Positions 8,655 through 18,707 of a stretch of 64,000 nt of DNA are shown one piece after another; positions within the stretch are counted from its first letter, which is position 1, and every line of letters begins with the position of its first letter. Source of the stretch: JAZMZS01 sp045120955 (lineage in GTDB: Bacteria > Bacillota > Clostridia > Oscillospirales > CAG-272); NCBI GenBank assembly GCA_045120955.1, contig JBGVFH010000018.1:1-64000 (forward strand), in the 5' to 3' direction. Both the position numbers and the translations under genes were made by a program. The notes beneath the pieces are model-generated. The model was not told where the DNA came from, ran no database searches, and saw nothing but the letters and a program-made list of their open reading frames with translations.

Positions 8655-10649
8655 TTATATATCCGCATCCTTTATATATTCGGCGCTGTGTGCGGCGATA
8701 AATTCCTTTCGTGCGGCGAGATTGTCTCCAAGGAGCGTATCAAAGATTATTTCCGTTTCCTTTGCGTCCGCCTCCGTAACTGCGATAAGGCGTCGGGTGG
8801 CGGGATTCATCGTTGTTTCCCACATCATCTCGGGCTGGTTCTCGCCCAGTCCCTTTGAGCGTTGGAGCGTGTATTTCGTTCCTTCAAGCTTTGCGAGTAT
8901 TTCCGCCTTTTCCTGCTCATTGTAGGCAAAGTATGTTTTGTCCTTCGCCGTTATTTCAAAGAGGGGGGACTCCGCTATGAATATCTTGCCCTCTTTTATC
9001 AGCGTGGGGAGGAGTCGGTAGAATATAGTCAGCAGCAGCGTGCGTATCTGAAAGCCGTCCTCGTCGGCATCGGTGCATATGATTATCTTTGACCAACGCA
9101 AAGATTTCAGATCAAACTGAGATATGTCCTTTTGCTTTGATTTTATCTCAACGCCGCATCCGATAACACGGAGAAGGTCAACTATGATATCACTTTTGAA
9201 TATTTTGTCGTAGGATGCTTTGAGGCAGTTGAGAGTTTTTCCTCTGACGGGGATGATAGCCTGAAATTCCGCATCTCGTCCGAGCTTGCAGCTTGACATA
9301 GCCGAGTCACCCTCAACGATATATATTTCTCGCCTTTCGGGATCCTTTGAACGGCAGGGAACGAACTTTTCGACACGGTTTGCGACATCCATGGTTTTTG
9401 AGAGCTTTTTCTTGATGTCGATACGGCTTTTTTCTGCCTCTTCACGGCTGTGCTTGTTTACGAGCACCTGCTTTGCGATAATATCAGTCTGAGTCGGATT
9501 TTCAGCAAAGTATACCTCAAGCTGCCGTGTCAGAAATTCGGTCATTGCCTTTTGGATAAAGGTGTTGTTTATAGCTTTTTTCGTCTGGTTTTCATACGAG
9601 GTCTGAGTAGAGAAGCTGTTTGATATGAGAAGAAGGCTCTCTTCTATGTCAGAGAAGGTTATCTTGCTTTCGTTTTTTGTATATTTTCCGCCTGCCTTGA
9701 GCATTCTGTCAATACCGTTTATAAAAGCGGTCTTTACTGCCTTGTCGGGCGCTCCGCCGTATTCAAGATAGCTTGCGTTGTGATAGTATTCAAGACGGGC
9801 GCAGGTGTTTGTTATACAGAAGGCAAAGTCTGCCTTTACCTTGTAGTCCGCCTTGTCTTCACGGTCACGTCCCTGTGCGTTCATAGACCAAAGCACAGGT
9901 TCTGTCATAGCTGTATCTCCGGCAATTTCTTTTACATAATCGGTTATACCGTTTTCGTAGAAAAATCTTTGCTCTTCAAACCCTCCGTTTTCCTGTTCGG
10001 TGAGAAGAATAAACTCAAGCCCTGTTACTACTGCCTGACGGTGAAGTACGTCAACGAAAAATTCATGAGGTATGGCAATATCCGTAAATACCTCAAGATC
10101 GGGTTTCCAGCGTATGACCGTGCCTGTGCGCTTTTCCTTTTTTTCAAGCTCTCTCTCGACAAGATCCGTGACGGGCTCTCCTTTTTTAAAGGATATCTCG
10201 CGCACGTATTTTCCGTCATAGCTCTTTACGTCCATGTATTCGGAGGCGTACTGTGTTGAGCATGCTCCAAGACCGTTGAGACCGAGAGAATACTCGTAGC
10301 TTGCGCCTTCGTCATTGTTGTTATATTTTCCGCCTGCGTACATCTCGCAGTAAACAAGATACCAGTTGTATGCCTGCTCTTTTTCGTTCCATCCGAGCGG
10401 CACTCCTCGTCCTCTGTCATCTACCTCAAGCGAGTGGTCACGCCATACCGTGACCTTTATCTGCTTTCCGTAGCCCTCGCGTCCTTCGTCTACCGAGTTT
10501 GAGAGTATTTCAAAAAAAGAGTGTTCACACCCTTCAAGACCGTCCGAGCCGAAAATTACAGCAGGGCGTTTTCTTACTCTGTCAGCACCTTTGAGCGAGG
10601 TTATGGAAGAGTCGTTATATTCGTTTTGTTTGTTTTTAGTCTCTGCCAT
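8655..10649 (-). CDS. Divergent type IIA topoisomerase B subunit (GyrB/ParE-like)
   Basis: The 664-residue protein has the GyrB/ParE order: GHKL ATPase (VRKRPAVIFGSDGLEG, EILSNSVDEG, DDRGRGVP), transducer domain, Toprim (EGDSAMSSCKLGRD, DADEDGFQIRTLLL) and a C-terminal SKGLGENQPEMMWETTMNP. It departs from canonical subunits in two places. The usual EGDSAGGSAKQGRD is EGDSAMSSCKLGRD, and the QTKTKLGN motif is replaced by ENQTKKAIN. No A subunit gene is adjacent; the gene converges on the DAHP synthase. It probably pairs with a distant GyrA/ParC-like protein and is likely an additional B paralogue rather than the housekeeping gyrase. AAGGAAG precedes the start. Confidence 0.85.
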   Translation of the reverse strand: MAETKNKQNEYNDSSITSLKGADRVRKRPAVIFGSDGLEGCEHSFFEILSNSVDEGREGYGKQIKVTVWRDHSLEVDDRGRGVPLGWNEKEQAYNWYLVYCEMYAGGKYNNNDEGASYEYSLGLNGLGACSTQYASEYMDVKSYDGKYVREISFKKGEPVTDLVERELEKKEKRTGTVIRWKPDLEVFTDIAIPHEFFVDVLHRQAVVTGLEFILLTEQENGGFEEQRFFYENGITDYVKEIAGDTAMTEPVLWSMNAQGRDREDKADYKVKADFAFCITNTCARLEYYHNASYLEYGGAPDKAVKTAFINGIDRMLKAGGKYTKNESKITFSDIEESLLLISNSFSTQTSYENQTKKAINNTFIQKAMTEFLTRQLEVYFAENPTQTDIIAKQVLVNKHSREEAEKSRIDIKKKLSKTMDVANRVEKFVPCRSKDPERREIYIVEGDSAMSSCKLGRDAEFQAIIPVRGKTLNCLKASYDKIFKSDIIVDLLRVIGCGVEIKSKQKDISQFDLKSLRWSKIIICTDADEDGFQIRTLLLTIFYRLLPTLIKEGKIFIAESPLFEITAKDKTYFAYNEQEKAEILAKLEGTKYTLQRSKGLGENQPEMMWETTMNPATRRLIAVTEADAKETEIIFDTLLGDNLAARKEFIAAHSAEYIKDADI

Positions 10650-10709
10650 TTGTTACTTCCTTGTGTAATATAATTTGAAAGTGACACGCATTTTTCTTAA
10701 TATTATATT

Positions 10710-10738
10710 ATGATACCACGTTTTAGATCTTTTGTCAA
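10710..10738 (-). promoter_or_regulatory. Sigma-A promoter of the GyrB/ParE-like gene
   Basis: On the minus strand TTGACA (10733-10738) and TATCAT (10710-10715) are exactly 17 bases apart. The gene starts about 60 bases downstream. Confidence 0.85.
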
Positions 10739-10818
10739 TCAAAGAAATCAACTCAAACGCCCAATTCGCCTGCCGGTAAATTCTCAAAGCATAAAAAACT
10801 GTTTTTGCGTCTTATGAG

Positions 10819-10847
10819 TTGAAAAAGGGCGCTTTTTTTGATATAAT
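10819..10847 (+). promoter_or_regulatory. Sigma-A promoter of the queG-like-addBA-aroK operon
   Basis: TTGAAA (10819-10824) and TATAAT (10842-10847) are 17 bases apart, about 50 bases upstream of the first gene. Confidence 0.8.
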
Positions 10848-10898
10848 TGCTTTAATTATATACACACATACATAGAAATCGGATAAAAGGTGAAGAAA

Positions 10899-11732
10899 AT
10901 GACTCTTGCCGAAATATTTGAGCATGAAAAAATCGAATACTTTGCGCCGATAGAGCTGTCAAGGCTGAAAATTACAAAGCCGTATCTGCTTGAGCGATGC
11001 GCCGTCAGAGCCGAGTGCGGGTCGGCTCTTATGATGTGTGTGCCGTATTTTTCGTCTATGCCGGAAAATATATCAGCATATGCCTGTGCTCGGGACTATC
11101 ACCTTTATTTTGAGGGGCTCTTTGACCGTATCATACCGAAGCTCAGTCAGCTGTACCACGGGTACTCCTTCTACGGCTTTGCGGATCACTCGCCTATATC
11201 CGAGGTGGATGCCGCAGCCATGGCGGGGCTCGGGGTGATAGGGGACAACCGCCTTCTTATTACAAAAAAATACTCATCCTTCGTGTTTGTGGGTGAGATA
11301 ATATCCGATATGCCTGCAGAGGGGTACGGAATGTCCGTATATGAGGGAGAGACAAGGACCTGCACCCATTGCACAGCGTGCAAACAAGGCTGTCCCGTGG
11401 GGTTGGACATTTGCCTTTGTCTGTCGGCACTCACTCAAAAAAAGGGTGAGCTTGATGAAGAGCAAAAGCGGCGGCTCGCAGAGCACGGTGTTGCGTGGGG
11501 CTGTGATATATGTCAGAGTGTCTGCCCGTATACGAAAGCGGCGTTCGAGCGTGGGAGCATATACACTCCGATAGACTTTTTTTATGAGAGACGACTCGAA
11601 AAAATAGACATTGACCTGCTGAACGGCATGAGCGACGAGGATTTTTCCGCCCGTGCATTTTCGTGGAGAGGCAAAGAGACTATAGCACGAAATCTCAAAA
11701 TTCTCAAAGAAGGGACAAAAAAACAATGCTGA
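10899..11732 (+). CDS. Short QueG-like double 4Fe-4S protein
   Basis: The 277-residue protein carries two ferredoxin-type clusters, CTHCTACKQGCP and CDICQSVCP, after an N-terminal domain like that of epoxyqueuosine reductase QueG (ADHSPISEVDAAAMAGLGVIGDN). QueG performs the last step of queuosine synthesis. This protein is about 100 residues shorter than QueG because the C-terminal HEAT-like repeats are missing, so it may be a trimmed QueG or a related reductase. The ATG at 10899 was chosen because AAAGGTG lies at proper spacing; the GTG at 10890 overlaps that site. It overlaps addB by seven bases. Confidence 0.75.
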   Translation: MTLAEIFEHEKIEYFAPIELSRLKITKPYLLERCAVRAECGSALMMCVPYFSSMPENISAYACARDYHLYFEGLFDRIIPKLSQLYHGYSFYGFADHSPISEVDAAAMAGLGVIGDNRLLITKKYSSFVFVGEIISDMPAEGYGMSVYEGETRTCTHCTACKQGCPVGLDICLCLSALTQKKGELDEEQKRRLAEHGVAWGCDICQSVCPYTKAAFERGSIYTPIDFFYERRLEKIDIDLLNGMSDEDFSARAFSWRGKETIARNLKILKEGTKKQC

Positions 11733-14700
11733 GACTCATTTTCGGCGGATTTGGAAGCGGCAAGAGCAGACGTGTGCTTGACATGATAGGCGAGTGTACC
11801 GCAAAAAAAAGCGCATATGACAAAAGCATATATCTGATAGTACCCGAGCAGGATACGGTGCGTGCCGAGCTTGAAGCGGCAAGCACGCTTGCGCCGAAAA
11901 CTGCGCTCTGCTTTGAGGTTCAGAACTTTTCCCGCCTTGCAAACTCGGTATTCCGTTCACTCGGAGGACTTTCATATAAATATGCCGACAGCGCATCAAA
12001 GGCACTGTGTATGTGGCAGAGCATGAGCGCCTTGGGGGGGCTTTTGTATCAACCGTGCGAGGAGGCAGACGAGCACAGAATACACTCCGTGCTTTCCGTG
12101 ATAAGTGAGCTGAGAGCCTCAGGAATTGATATAAAAAAGCTGGAGAATGCGGCAAACGCACTGGGCACGGCAACACCGCTCGGAAGGGAAATGCACGACT
12201 TGTCACTTATCTGCACGGTATACGAGTCAACGCTCTCCGAGCTTTACAGTGACAGCGAAAAGGATATAGACAAGCTATGCGATCTGCTCGAATACAACAA
12301 GTTTTTTGCGGGATACGATATATTCATTGACGGCTTTTGCAGTTTTACCGCACCGCAGATGCGCTTGATCACGACACTTATACGTGATTGTGCAAGTGTA
12401 ACCGTGACCTTGCCGATCGATCGTGAAAGAGGTCGGTATCTGTACGGGCTTGAGTCGGAGAATACCGCAAGGAGACTGGAGACAGCGGCGCAGAGCGTTG
12501 GAGCGGGTGTTGAGTACATAGACATACAGAAAAACAAGCGTGCGCTATATGATGATCTGAGATATCTCTCAGAAAATCTGTATCTGTCAAACTCCGATAC
12601 ATATACGGGCAGGTCCTCGCACATTGAGCTTTACGAATGTGCAGATGCCCGTGAGGAGGCAGAGGCGGTGTGCACCCTTATACAAAAGAAGGTTCAGGGC
12701 GGCGCAAGATACCGTGATATTGCTGTTGTGGCGAGAAACGCACAGGACTATGCGGGTATACTTGACAATGCCTTTGAGAGGCACGGTATTCCTTGCTTTT
12801 TCTCCTGCGAGACACGCCCCGAGTCTCACCCGATGATAAAGCTCGTATACTCTGCTTTTTCGCTGTTTTGCAAAAACTGCCGCAGAGAAGAGGTAATTTC
12901 ATATCTTAAGACAGGTCTTTGCGACGTAGAGGCTGATGACTGTGACATATTTGAAAAATACGTAAATACATGGAAAATAAACGGAAGTCGTTTTCTTGCC
13001 GACGAGGATTTTTGCAACAGCCCCGGCGGCTACACGGATATAAAGACAGAAAGATTCGACCAAATACTTGAGCGTGTGAACCGCACAAAAAAGCAGTTCT
13101 GCGCACCGCTTATACCGTTTTTTGAGTCGCTTAAAAAGGAAAACACGGTAAAGGATATCTGCGTTTGTCTCTGGAGATATCTCGATGCTCTGAAAATAAG
13201 AGACAAGATGGAAGCAGAGGCGGCGGAATACGAACGCACGGGAGACGAGCAGTCGGCGAGGGAGTGCGAGGGGATATTCAACTGCTTTGCGGATACGCTC
13301 GATACGCTTGTAGCTACCGTAGGCGGGCAAAAGGTATCTGCGCATGAATTTTCAAAGCTGCTCCGTATGTGTATGCGGACAAAAAAGGTGTCCGTCATTC
13401 CGACCTCTGCCGATGCGGTGACAGTCGGGGATGCGCATATGCTCAGAGCCGCAGGGATAAGGCATATCTTTTTGATAGGGGCTTGTGACGGCAGTTTTCC
13501 CCTCGCAATCAAGGATAACGGTTATTTTGATTATATAAAAAGAAAACAGCTTTCGGCTGTGGGTATTGACATCGAGTACGATATTGAGCTTGACGCTTCC
13601 AAAGAGATGTTTTATTATGCAAGAGCCGTGTGTGCTGCCTCAGAGAGTGTAAGCATCCTCTACGGAGGTGCGGACGCGTCTGGTACTGCGGTCAAAATCT
13701 CAAATTCGTCTCTCAGTCTCATGAGGCTGATGAATATAGAGCGGGTATGCAGATACGGTGAGCTTCCGATAGAGGAGAGGGTATACGATGCGGCATCGGC
13801 GGAGGAGACGGCGCTGACGGCCGACTTTGAGTCTGACAGAGAAAATGCGGGCATATGTGCGCTCTCGCTTATCTCGGCTGAGACGAGAAAAGAGCCGTAC
13901 GAGCTGCAGAAAAAGCTGTCAGACGAGACTCGCAGAGTCCTGTTTTCAAAGAAGCTCGCAATGACTCAGGCGAGGCTTGAGAGCTATGCAAGGTGTCATT
14001 TTGCGTTTTTCTGCCGTTATCTTCTGCGCCTTGAGCAGAACTCTGAATATGATTTCGGTGCGGCGGATATCGGAAATTTCGTTCACTCCGTGCTCGATTC
14101 GCTGACAGAGCAGTTAACGGTGGACGGGGTGTTCCGCTCGGATATTTCGGAGACAGAGCTTGAGCAAAGAGCCGAGAGGATCATTTCCGACTATATCAGC
14201 CGTGTATGCCCCGAAAACGACCGCAGAAGCGCCAGACTGCTCGGGCTTATCCGCAGGATACGCCGCTCGGTCAGCCTTATAGCTTCAAATATATGCCGTG
14301 AGTTTGAGCAGTCGAGATTTGTTCCGATAGCGCATGAAATGCAGATAAAGGATAACTCCCCCTTCAATCCCTCTCCGCTTGAGTTCACGCTTGAGCAGGG
14401 AGCCAAGCTCTCTATATACGGTACGCTTGACCGTGCGGATGTTTACCGCAGAGGGGATGATGTATACGTCAGAGTAATTGACTACAAAACGGGAGCAAAG
14501 GACTTTTCGATGAAGGACATCGAGATGGGGATGAATTTGCAGCTCATGATATATCTCTTTACCGTGTGCGCACAGACAAACGAGCAATTCAAGCGGATGC
14601 TCGGATGCCCCGAGGGCGGACGGCTTTTGCCTGCGGGCATGCTTTATTACTCGGCATCCGTTGCGGATGTTAACCTTACCTCTCCGAAAAGTGCGGAGGA

Positions 14701-15064
14701 TGTGAGAAAAGAAGCGGAGCGTGCGCTTGCGAGAAAGGGACTTCTTACAAATGACGAGGCTGTTCTTCGTGCAATGGAGCCGGAGCTTGACGGAAAATAC
14801 ATAGCGGTCACAGCGTCGGAGGACAAGCTGAAAACGGGCAGGGGAATATCTCTTATAGGTGCGGACGAGTTTGATGCTTTGCAAAAGCAGGTGGGAGACG
14901 TTATCACATCTATTGCAAACGAGCTGTGCGCAGGTAAGGTAGAGGCAGAGCCTATGGTCTATGGCGGAGTAAAGTCATGCGCATGGTGCGAGATGAGAGC
15001 GATATGCCGCCGATATGATAACGACGGTACGGCGTCCGCAGAGAATGCGGACGATGCAGAGTAG
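11726..15064 (+). CDS. addB: ATP-dependent nuclease/helicase subunit AddB
   Basis: AddB is the second nuclease subunit of the AddAB double-strand-break resection complex and reads Chi. The 1112-residue protein begins MLRLIFGGFGSGKS with a Walker A motif and has a degenerate helicase core. Its C-terminal RecB-like nuclease contains VIDYKTGAKD. The cysteines of the iron-sulfur staple appear as ARCHFAFFC and KSCAWCEMRAIC. The start at 11726 is the one that gives the conserved N-terminus. It is followed 16 bases later by addA. Confidence 0.95.
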   Translation: MLRLIFGGFGSGKSRRVLDMIGECTAKKSAYDKSIYLIVPEQDTVRAELEAASTLAPKTALCFEVQNFSRLANSVFRSLGGLSYKYADSASKALCMWQSMSALGGLLYQPCEEADEHRIHSVLSVISELRASGIDIKKLENAANALGTATPLGREMHDLSLICTVYESTLSELYSDSEKDIDKLCDLLEYNKFFAGYDIFIDGFCSFTAPQMRLITTLIRDCASVTVTLPIDRERGRYLYGLESENTARRLETAAQSVGAGVEYIDIQKNKRALYDDLRYLSENLYLSNSDTYTGRSSHIELYECADAREEAEAVCTLIQKKVQGGARYRDIAVVARNAQDYAGILDNAFERHGIPCFFSCETRPESHPMIKLVYSAFSLFCKNCRREEVISYLKTGLCDVEADDCDIFEKYVNTWKINGSRFLADEDFCNSPGGYTDIKTERFDQILERVNRTKKQFCAPLIPFFESLKKENTVKDICVCLWRYLDALKIRDKMEAEAAEYERTGDEQSARECEGIFNCFADTLDTLVATVGGQKVSAHEFSKLLRMCMRTKKVSVIPTSADAVTVGDAHMLRAAGIRHIFLIGACDGSFPLAIKDNGYFDYIKRKQLSAVGIDIEYDIELDASKEMFYYARAVCAASESVSILYGGADASGTAVKISNSSLSLMRLMNIERVCRYGELPIEERVYDAASAEETALTADFESDRENAGICALSLISAETRKEPYELQKKLSDETRRVLFSKKLAMTQARLESYARCHFAFFCRYLLRLEQNSEYDFGAADIGNFVHSVLDSLTEQLTVDGVFRSDISETELEQRAERIISDYISRVCPENDRRSARLLGLIRRIRRSVSLIASNICREFEQSRFVPIAHEMQIKDNSPFNPSPLEFTLEQGAKLSIYGTLDRADVYRRGDDVYVRVIDYKTGAKDFSMKDIEMGMNLQLMIYLFTVCAQTNEQFKRMLGCPEGGRLLPAGMLYYSASVADVNLTSPKSAEDVRKEAERALARKGLLTNDEAVLRAMEPELDGKYIAVTASEDKLKTGRGISLIGADEFDALQKQVGDVITSIANELCAGKVEAEPMVYGGVKSCAWCEMRAICRRYDNDGTASAENADDAE

Positions 15065-15080
15065 AGAGGAGGCTTGAGAC

Positions 15081-18000
15081 ATGGGAGTAAAATGGACGGA
15101 TGCTCAGCTCGATGCGATAAACTCACGTGACAGAACTATGCTTGTTTGTGCCGCGGCAGGCTCGGGCAAAACTGCAACCTTGACAGAAAGAATAATCCGA
15201 CGCCTCACAGACAAAACAAACCCCTCGGATATATCAAGAATGCTCGTTGTTACGTTTACACGCAATGCGGCAACGGAGCTGAGAGAAAAAATATACAAGG
15301 CGCTGAGTGCCGAGCTTGAGCGTGACCCGACGGACAAGTTTTTGTCGCTTCAGCTTATGAAGCTGCCCGGTGCGAGGATAAGCACCATACACAGCTTTTG
15401 CTTTGATATAGTAAAAAGGAATGCGGCAAAGCTGGGGCTTGGCACATCGGTAAGGATAGGGGACACGGCAGAGAATGAGATAAGAGCTCGAAGAGTCATG
15501 GAAGAGGTCGTTTATGACTTTTATGACAGGGAGGCGGCAGAGGAAAGCGCCTTTGACTTTGCTATGCTGTCCGAGAGCATCACGAGCGCAAAAGGCGAGG
15601 GGACGCTGTCAGAGATATTTCTTTCCTTATATAAAAAGCTGTGCTCCTATGCAGGAGGAGCTGCGACTCTCAGCAATGTGGCAGGGGACTATGAGCGTGT
15701 GTGTCAAAATGACTTTTTCGATACACGCTACGGAGAAATATACAAAGAGGAGCTTGTGCTGAAGCTTGAGGGTTTTTCTCATAAATACGGCATCTGTATA
15801 AACTGTCTCAGAGATGAAAACGACAGCCATCCGTATCTTGCGGCACTATACTCTGATCTTGAATATATAAAAAGAGTCTTGACTGCGGCAGACTCGGGAT
15901 ATTCTGCTGTCAAATGTATGATAGACGGCTGTACCTTTCAAAAGCTGGGAACGGTCAAAAGAGGAAGTGCTACCGTTGCGTCGGAGAACGCAAAAATATT
16001 GCGCTCGGAGCTGAAGGCTGAGATGAAACGCTTTGCCGAGATGTTTGCATACACCCCGTCCGAGCTTGACGATGCTGCGGCGAAGACAGCCACGCTTTCA
16101 AAGACGCTGTCAAAAGTGCTGTGCGAGTTTGAGCGGAGATTCAGAGAAGAGAAAAAGGATGCGGGCGTCCTTGATTACAACGACCTTGAATATTACGCTC
16201 TGCGTGCTTTGTACGACGGAGATGAGAGAAGCGAGGCGGCAAAAGAGCTTGAAGCGCTGACCGATGAGATATACATAGACGAGTATCAGGATGTAAATGA
16301 GGTGCAGGACAAAATTTTTTCTGCGATATCAAACGGACACAACCTCTTTATGGTGGGAGACGTCAAGCAATCCATATACAGCTTTCGCGGAGGCGAGCCG
16401 TCTATATTTACGGCAAGGCGGGACAGCTACGAAAAGTATGACAGAGAAAAAAATACATCTGCCGCTCCGTGCGCAGTCTTTATGCAGAACAATTTCAGAT
16501 GCGACAGCACGGTAGTCGATTATGTAAACGGGATATTTGCCTGCTTGCTCGGCAAAGCAAACGGCAGATTTGAGTATATCAACGAGGACGAGCTCGTTTA
16601 TTCAAAGGACGGCGGAAAAATATCCGAAAACGAGGTGTACCCGAGGCTCGTTATATGCGAAAACGCAGATGAAAATACCGACAAAAGCTTTAACCCCGAG
16701 GCGGCATTTGTTGCGGATGAGATAGTTCGATTGCTCAAGGAGGGGCACAACAACAACGGCAAAAGAATAGTGCCGTCGGATATTGCGATACTTCTGCGCT
16801 CCGACAGGGCAAGCTCTGCCGTTTACAAGAGAGAGCTTGAGCGCAGGGGAGTGCCTGTTGTGAGCGGTGAGAAAAGCTCACCGTTTGACAGCCCTGAGCT
16901 TCAGCTTGTGCTCTGTATGCTCAATGCCATAGACAATCCTCACAGAGACGTATACCTTGCGGGGGTATTGCTTTCCGAGATATACGGCTTTACTCTTGAC
17001 GAGCTTGTAATGATAAAGAGAGAATACAAGGAGTCGCTTTCCTTGTATGACTCGCTTGTGCGGTACACCGAGGCGCACGGCTTTGAAAAGGGCAGAGAGT
17101 TTATCCGTGAGAGAGACAGGTACAGAGAATTGTCAAAGAAAAAGCCGATAGACAAGCTCATTTGGCAGATATACCTTGAAAGCTCACTGCTTTGCGTTGC
17201 TGTGTCAAAATACAAAAATGTCTATGCAAGACGCAAGGCAAAAAGAAACTGTATGCTTGTATACGAGTATGCACGCAGCTTTGAGTCGGGGGCGAGTCGG
17301 GGGCTGTACAGCTTTATAGAGTATCTAAACGGAATTATCAGAGATAATACTTTCCCCGAGACAAGCGCAGACAGCTATGCTGACGGGGTGAAGATAATGT
17401 CCATGCACGCATCAAAGGGACTTGAATTTCCCGTATGCTTTGTCTGCGATACTGCGAGAAGCTTTAATAAGACAGACCTTGCCGACAGGCTGATGTACGA
17501 GCCGCAGGTCGGCATAGGATTTAAGTTGAGGGGAGCTGATGGATTTTCCGTTACGGACACACCTTTTCGCCGTGCTGTGAGCATGTACAGAGACAAGCTT
17601 TCCTCAGAGGAAGAGATGCGCATACTGTATGTTGCGCTGACCCGTGCAAGAGAAAAGCTCTATATCACTGCAAAGCCCGCAGGCAGAGGCGGAAGCTACG
17701 AGAAAATGATAGAGAAGGCAAGCTACGGTGCGGAGATGTTTTGCAAAACCACCGTGTCCGAGATATTAAACTTTGCCGACGGGATATTGCTCGCAACACA
17801 GACAGAGGCGCTTTGCGTTCCGTGCGAGAGGGTGAGCGTCAGCGACAAAGAAATACCGCAAATATTCGAAAGCGTGACCGAGCGCAGAGAGTCTGAGTCG
17901 GCGGATAATGACAAGGTCGATCAGATGCTTAGCACACTCAAAAAAAGGATAGATTATGTCTATCCTTACCGAAGAATGACACGTATAAAGGCGAAAATGT

Positions 18001-18707
18001 CCGTGTCAAAGCTATATCCGGGCGTGCTTGACGAGGTCGGTGAGAGCGATGCCGAGAATGCCGAAATAAAGCCACTGAGCTTTACCTCACAGCCGAGCTT
18101 TATGAGTGAGGAGAGGTCGGCGAGCGCCGCCGAAAAAGGCACCGCTACCCACCTTATAATGCAGTTTGCGGATTTTTCAAAAATGCAGGAGCATGGGGTA
18201 GCAGCCGAGCTTGAGCGTCTCGTTCGAGAGGGCTTTATTGACGGGCAAAGCGCTCGGATAGCCAATATAGCTTATATAGAAAAATTTCTTGACAGCGGCT
18301 TTTACCGCCGTATTCGCTCTGCTGACAGGCTGTGGAGAGAATTCAGATTTAATCTGCAGCTTGATGCGGCGTTGTTTTGCGAGGATGAAGATGCAAAGGC
18401 AGAGCTTTCGGGAGAGAAGCTGCTCGTTCAGGGTGTTATCGACGGATTTTTTGCCGAGGGTGAAAATATAGTGCTTTTTGATTACAAGACAGACTACCTG
18501 AGTGAATATGAGCTCTCACACCCCGAGGCTGCGAGAGCGAAGCTTTCCGCGCGCCATGCAGAGCAGTTATGCTATTACAGATTGGCGCTCGAGCGGATAT
18601 TCGGCAGAAGGGTAGAGGAGGTATATATATACTCGCTTCCCCTCGGCAAAGAGGTGCGAGTGGATATATCGGATGAGATACTGAAAAATGTTAGGGTGGT
18701 TGACTGA
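15081..18707 (+). CDS. addA: ATP-dependent helicase/nuclease subunit AddA
   Basis: AddA is the UvrD-like motor and nuclease partner of AddB for recombinational repair. The 1208-residue protein has the Q-motif region (WTDAQLDAINSRDRTMLV), Walker A AAAGSGKT, Walker B IYIDEYQDV, motif III VGDVKQSIYSFRGG and motif VI VALTRAREKL. Its C-terminal RecB-type nuclease has the ligand/lysine pair in VLFDYKTDY. The stop codon overlaps the shikimate kinase start (TGATG). Length and motif order are normal for the family. Confidence 0.96.
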   Translation: MGVKWTDAQLDAINSRDRTMLVCAAAGSGKTATLTERIIRRLTDKTNPSDISRMLVVTFTRNAATELREKIYKALSAELERDPTDKFLSLQLMKLPGARISTIHSFCFDIVKRNAAKLGLGTSVRIGDTAENEIRARRVMEEVVYDFYDREAAEESAFDFAMLSESITSAKGEGTLSEIFLSLYKKLCSYAGGAATLSNVAGDYERVCQNDFFDTRYGEIYKEELVLKLEGFSHKYGICINCLRDENDSHPYLAALYSDLEYIKRVLTAADSGYSAVKCMIDGCTFQKLGTVKRGSATVASENAKILRSELKAEMKRFAEMFAYTPSELDDAAAKTATLSKTLSKVLCEFERRFREEKKDAGVLDYNDLEYYALRALYDGDERSEAAKELEALTDEIYIDEYQDVNEVQDKIFSAISNGHNLFMVGDVKQSIYSFRGGEPSIFTARRDSYEKYDREKNTSAAPCAVFMQNNFRCDSTVVDYVNGIFACLLGKANGRFEYINEDELVYSKDGGKISENEVYPRLVICENADENTDKSFNPEAAFVADEIVRLLKEGHNNNGKRIVPSDIAILLRSDRASSAVYKRELERRGVPVVSGEKSSPFDSPELQLVLCMLNAIDNPHRDVYLAGVLLSEIYGFTLDELVMIKREYKESLSLYDSLVRYTEAHGFEKGREFIRERDRYRELSKKKPIDKLIWQIYLESSLLCVAVSKYKNVYARRKAKRNCMLVYEYARSFESGASRGLYSFIEYLNGIIRDNTFPETSADSYADGVKIMSMHASKGLEFPVCFVCDTARSFNKTDLADRLMYEPQVGIGFKLRGADGFSVTDTPFRRAVSMYRDKLSSEEEMRILYVALTRAREKLYITAKPAGRGGSYEKMIEKASYGAEMFCKTTVSEILNFADGILLATQTEALCVPCERVSVSDKEIPQIFESVTERRESESADNDKVDQMLSTLKKRIDYVYPYRRMTRIKAKMSVSKLYPGVLDEVGESDAENAEIKPLSFTSQPSFMSEERSASAAEKGTATHLIMQFADFSKMQEHGVAAELERLVREGFIDGQSARIANIAYIEKFLDSGFYRRIRSADRLWREFRFNLQLDAALFCEDEDAKAELSGEKLLVQGVIDGFFAEGENIVLFDYKTDYLSEYELSHPEAARAKLSARHAEQLCYYRLALERIFGRRVEEVYIYSLPLGKEVRVDISDEILKNVRVVD

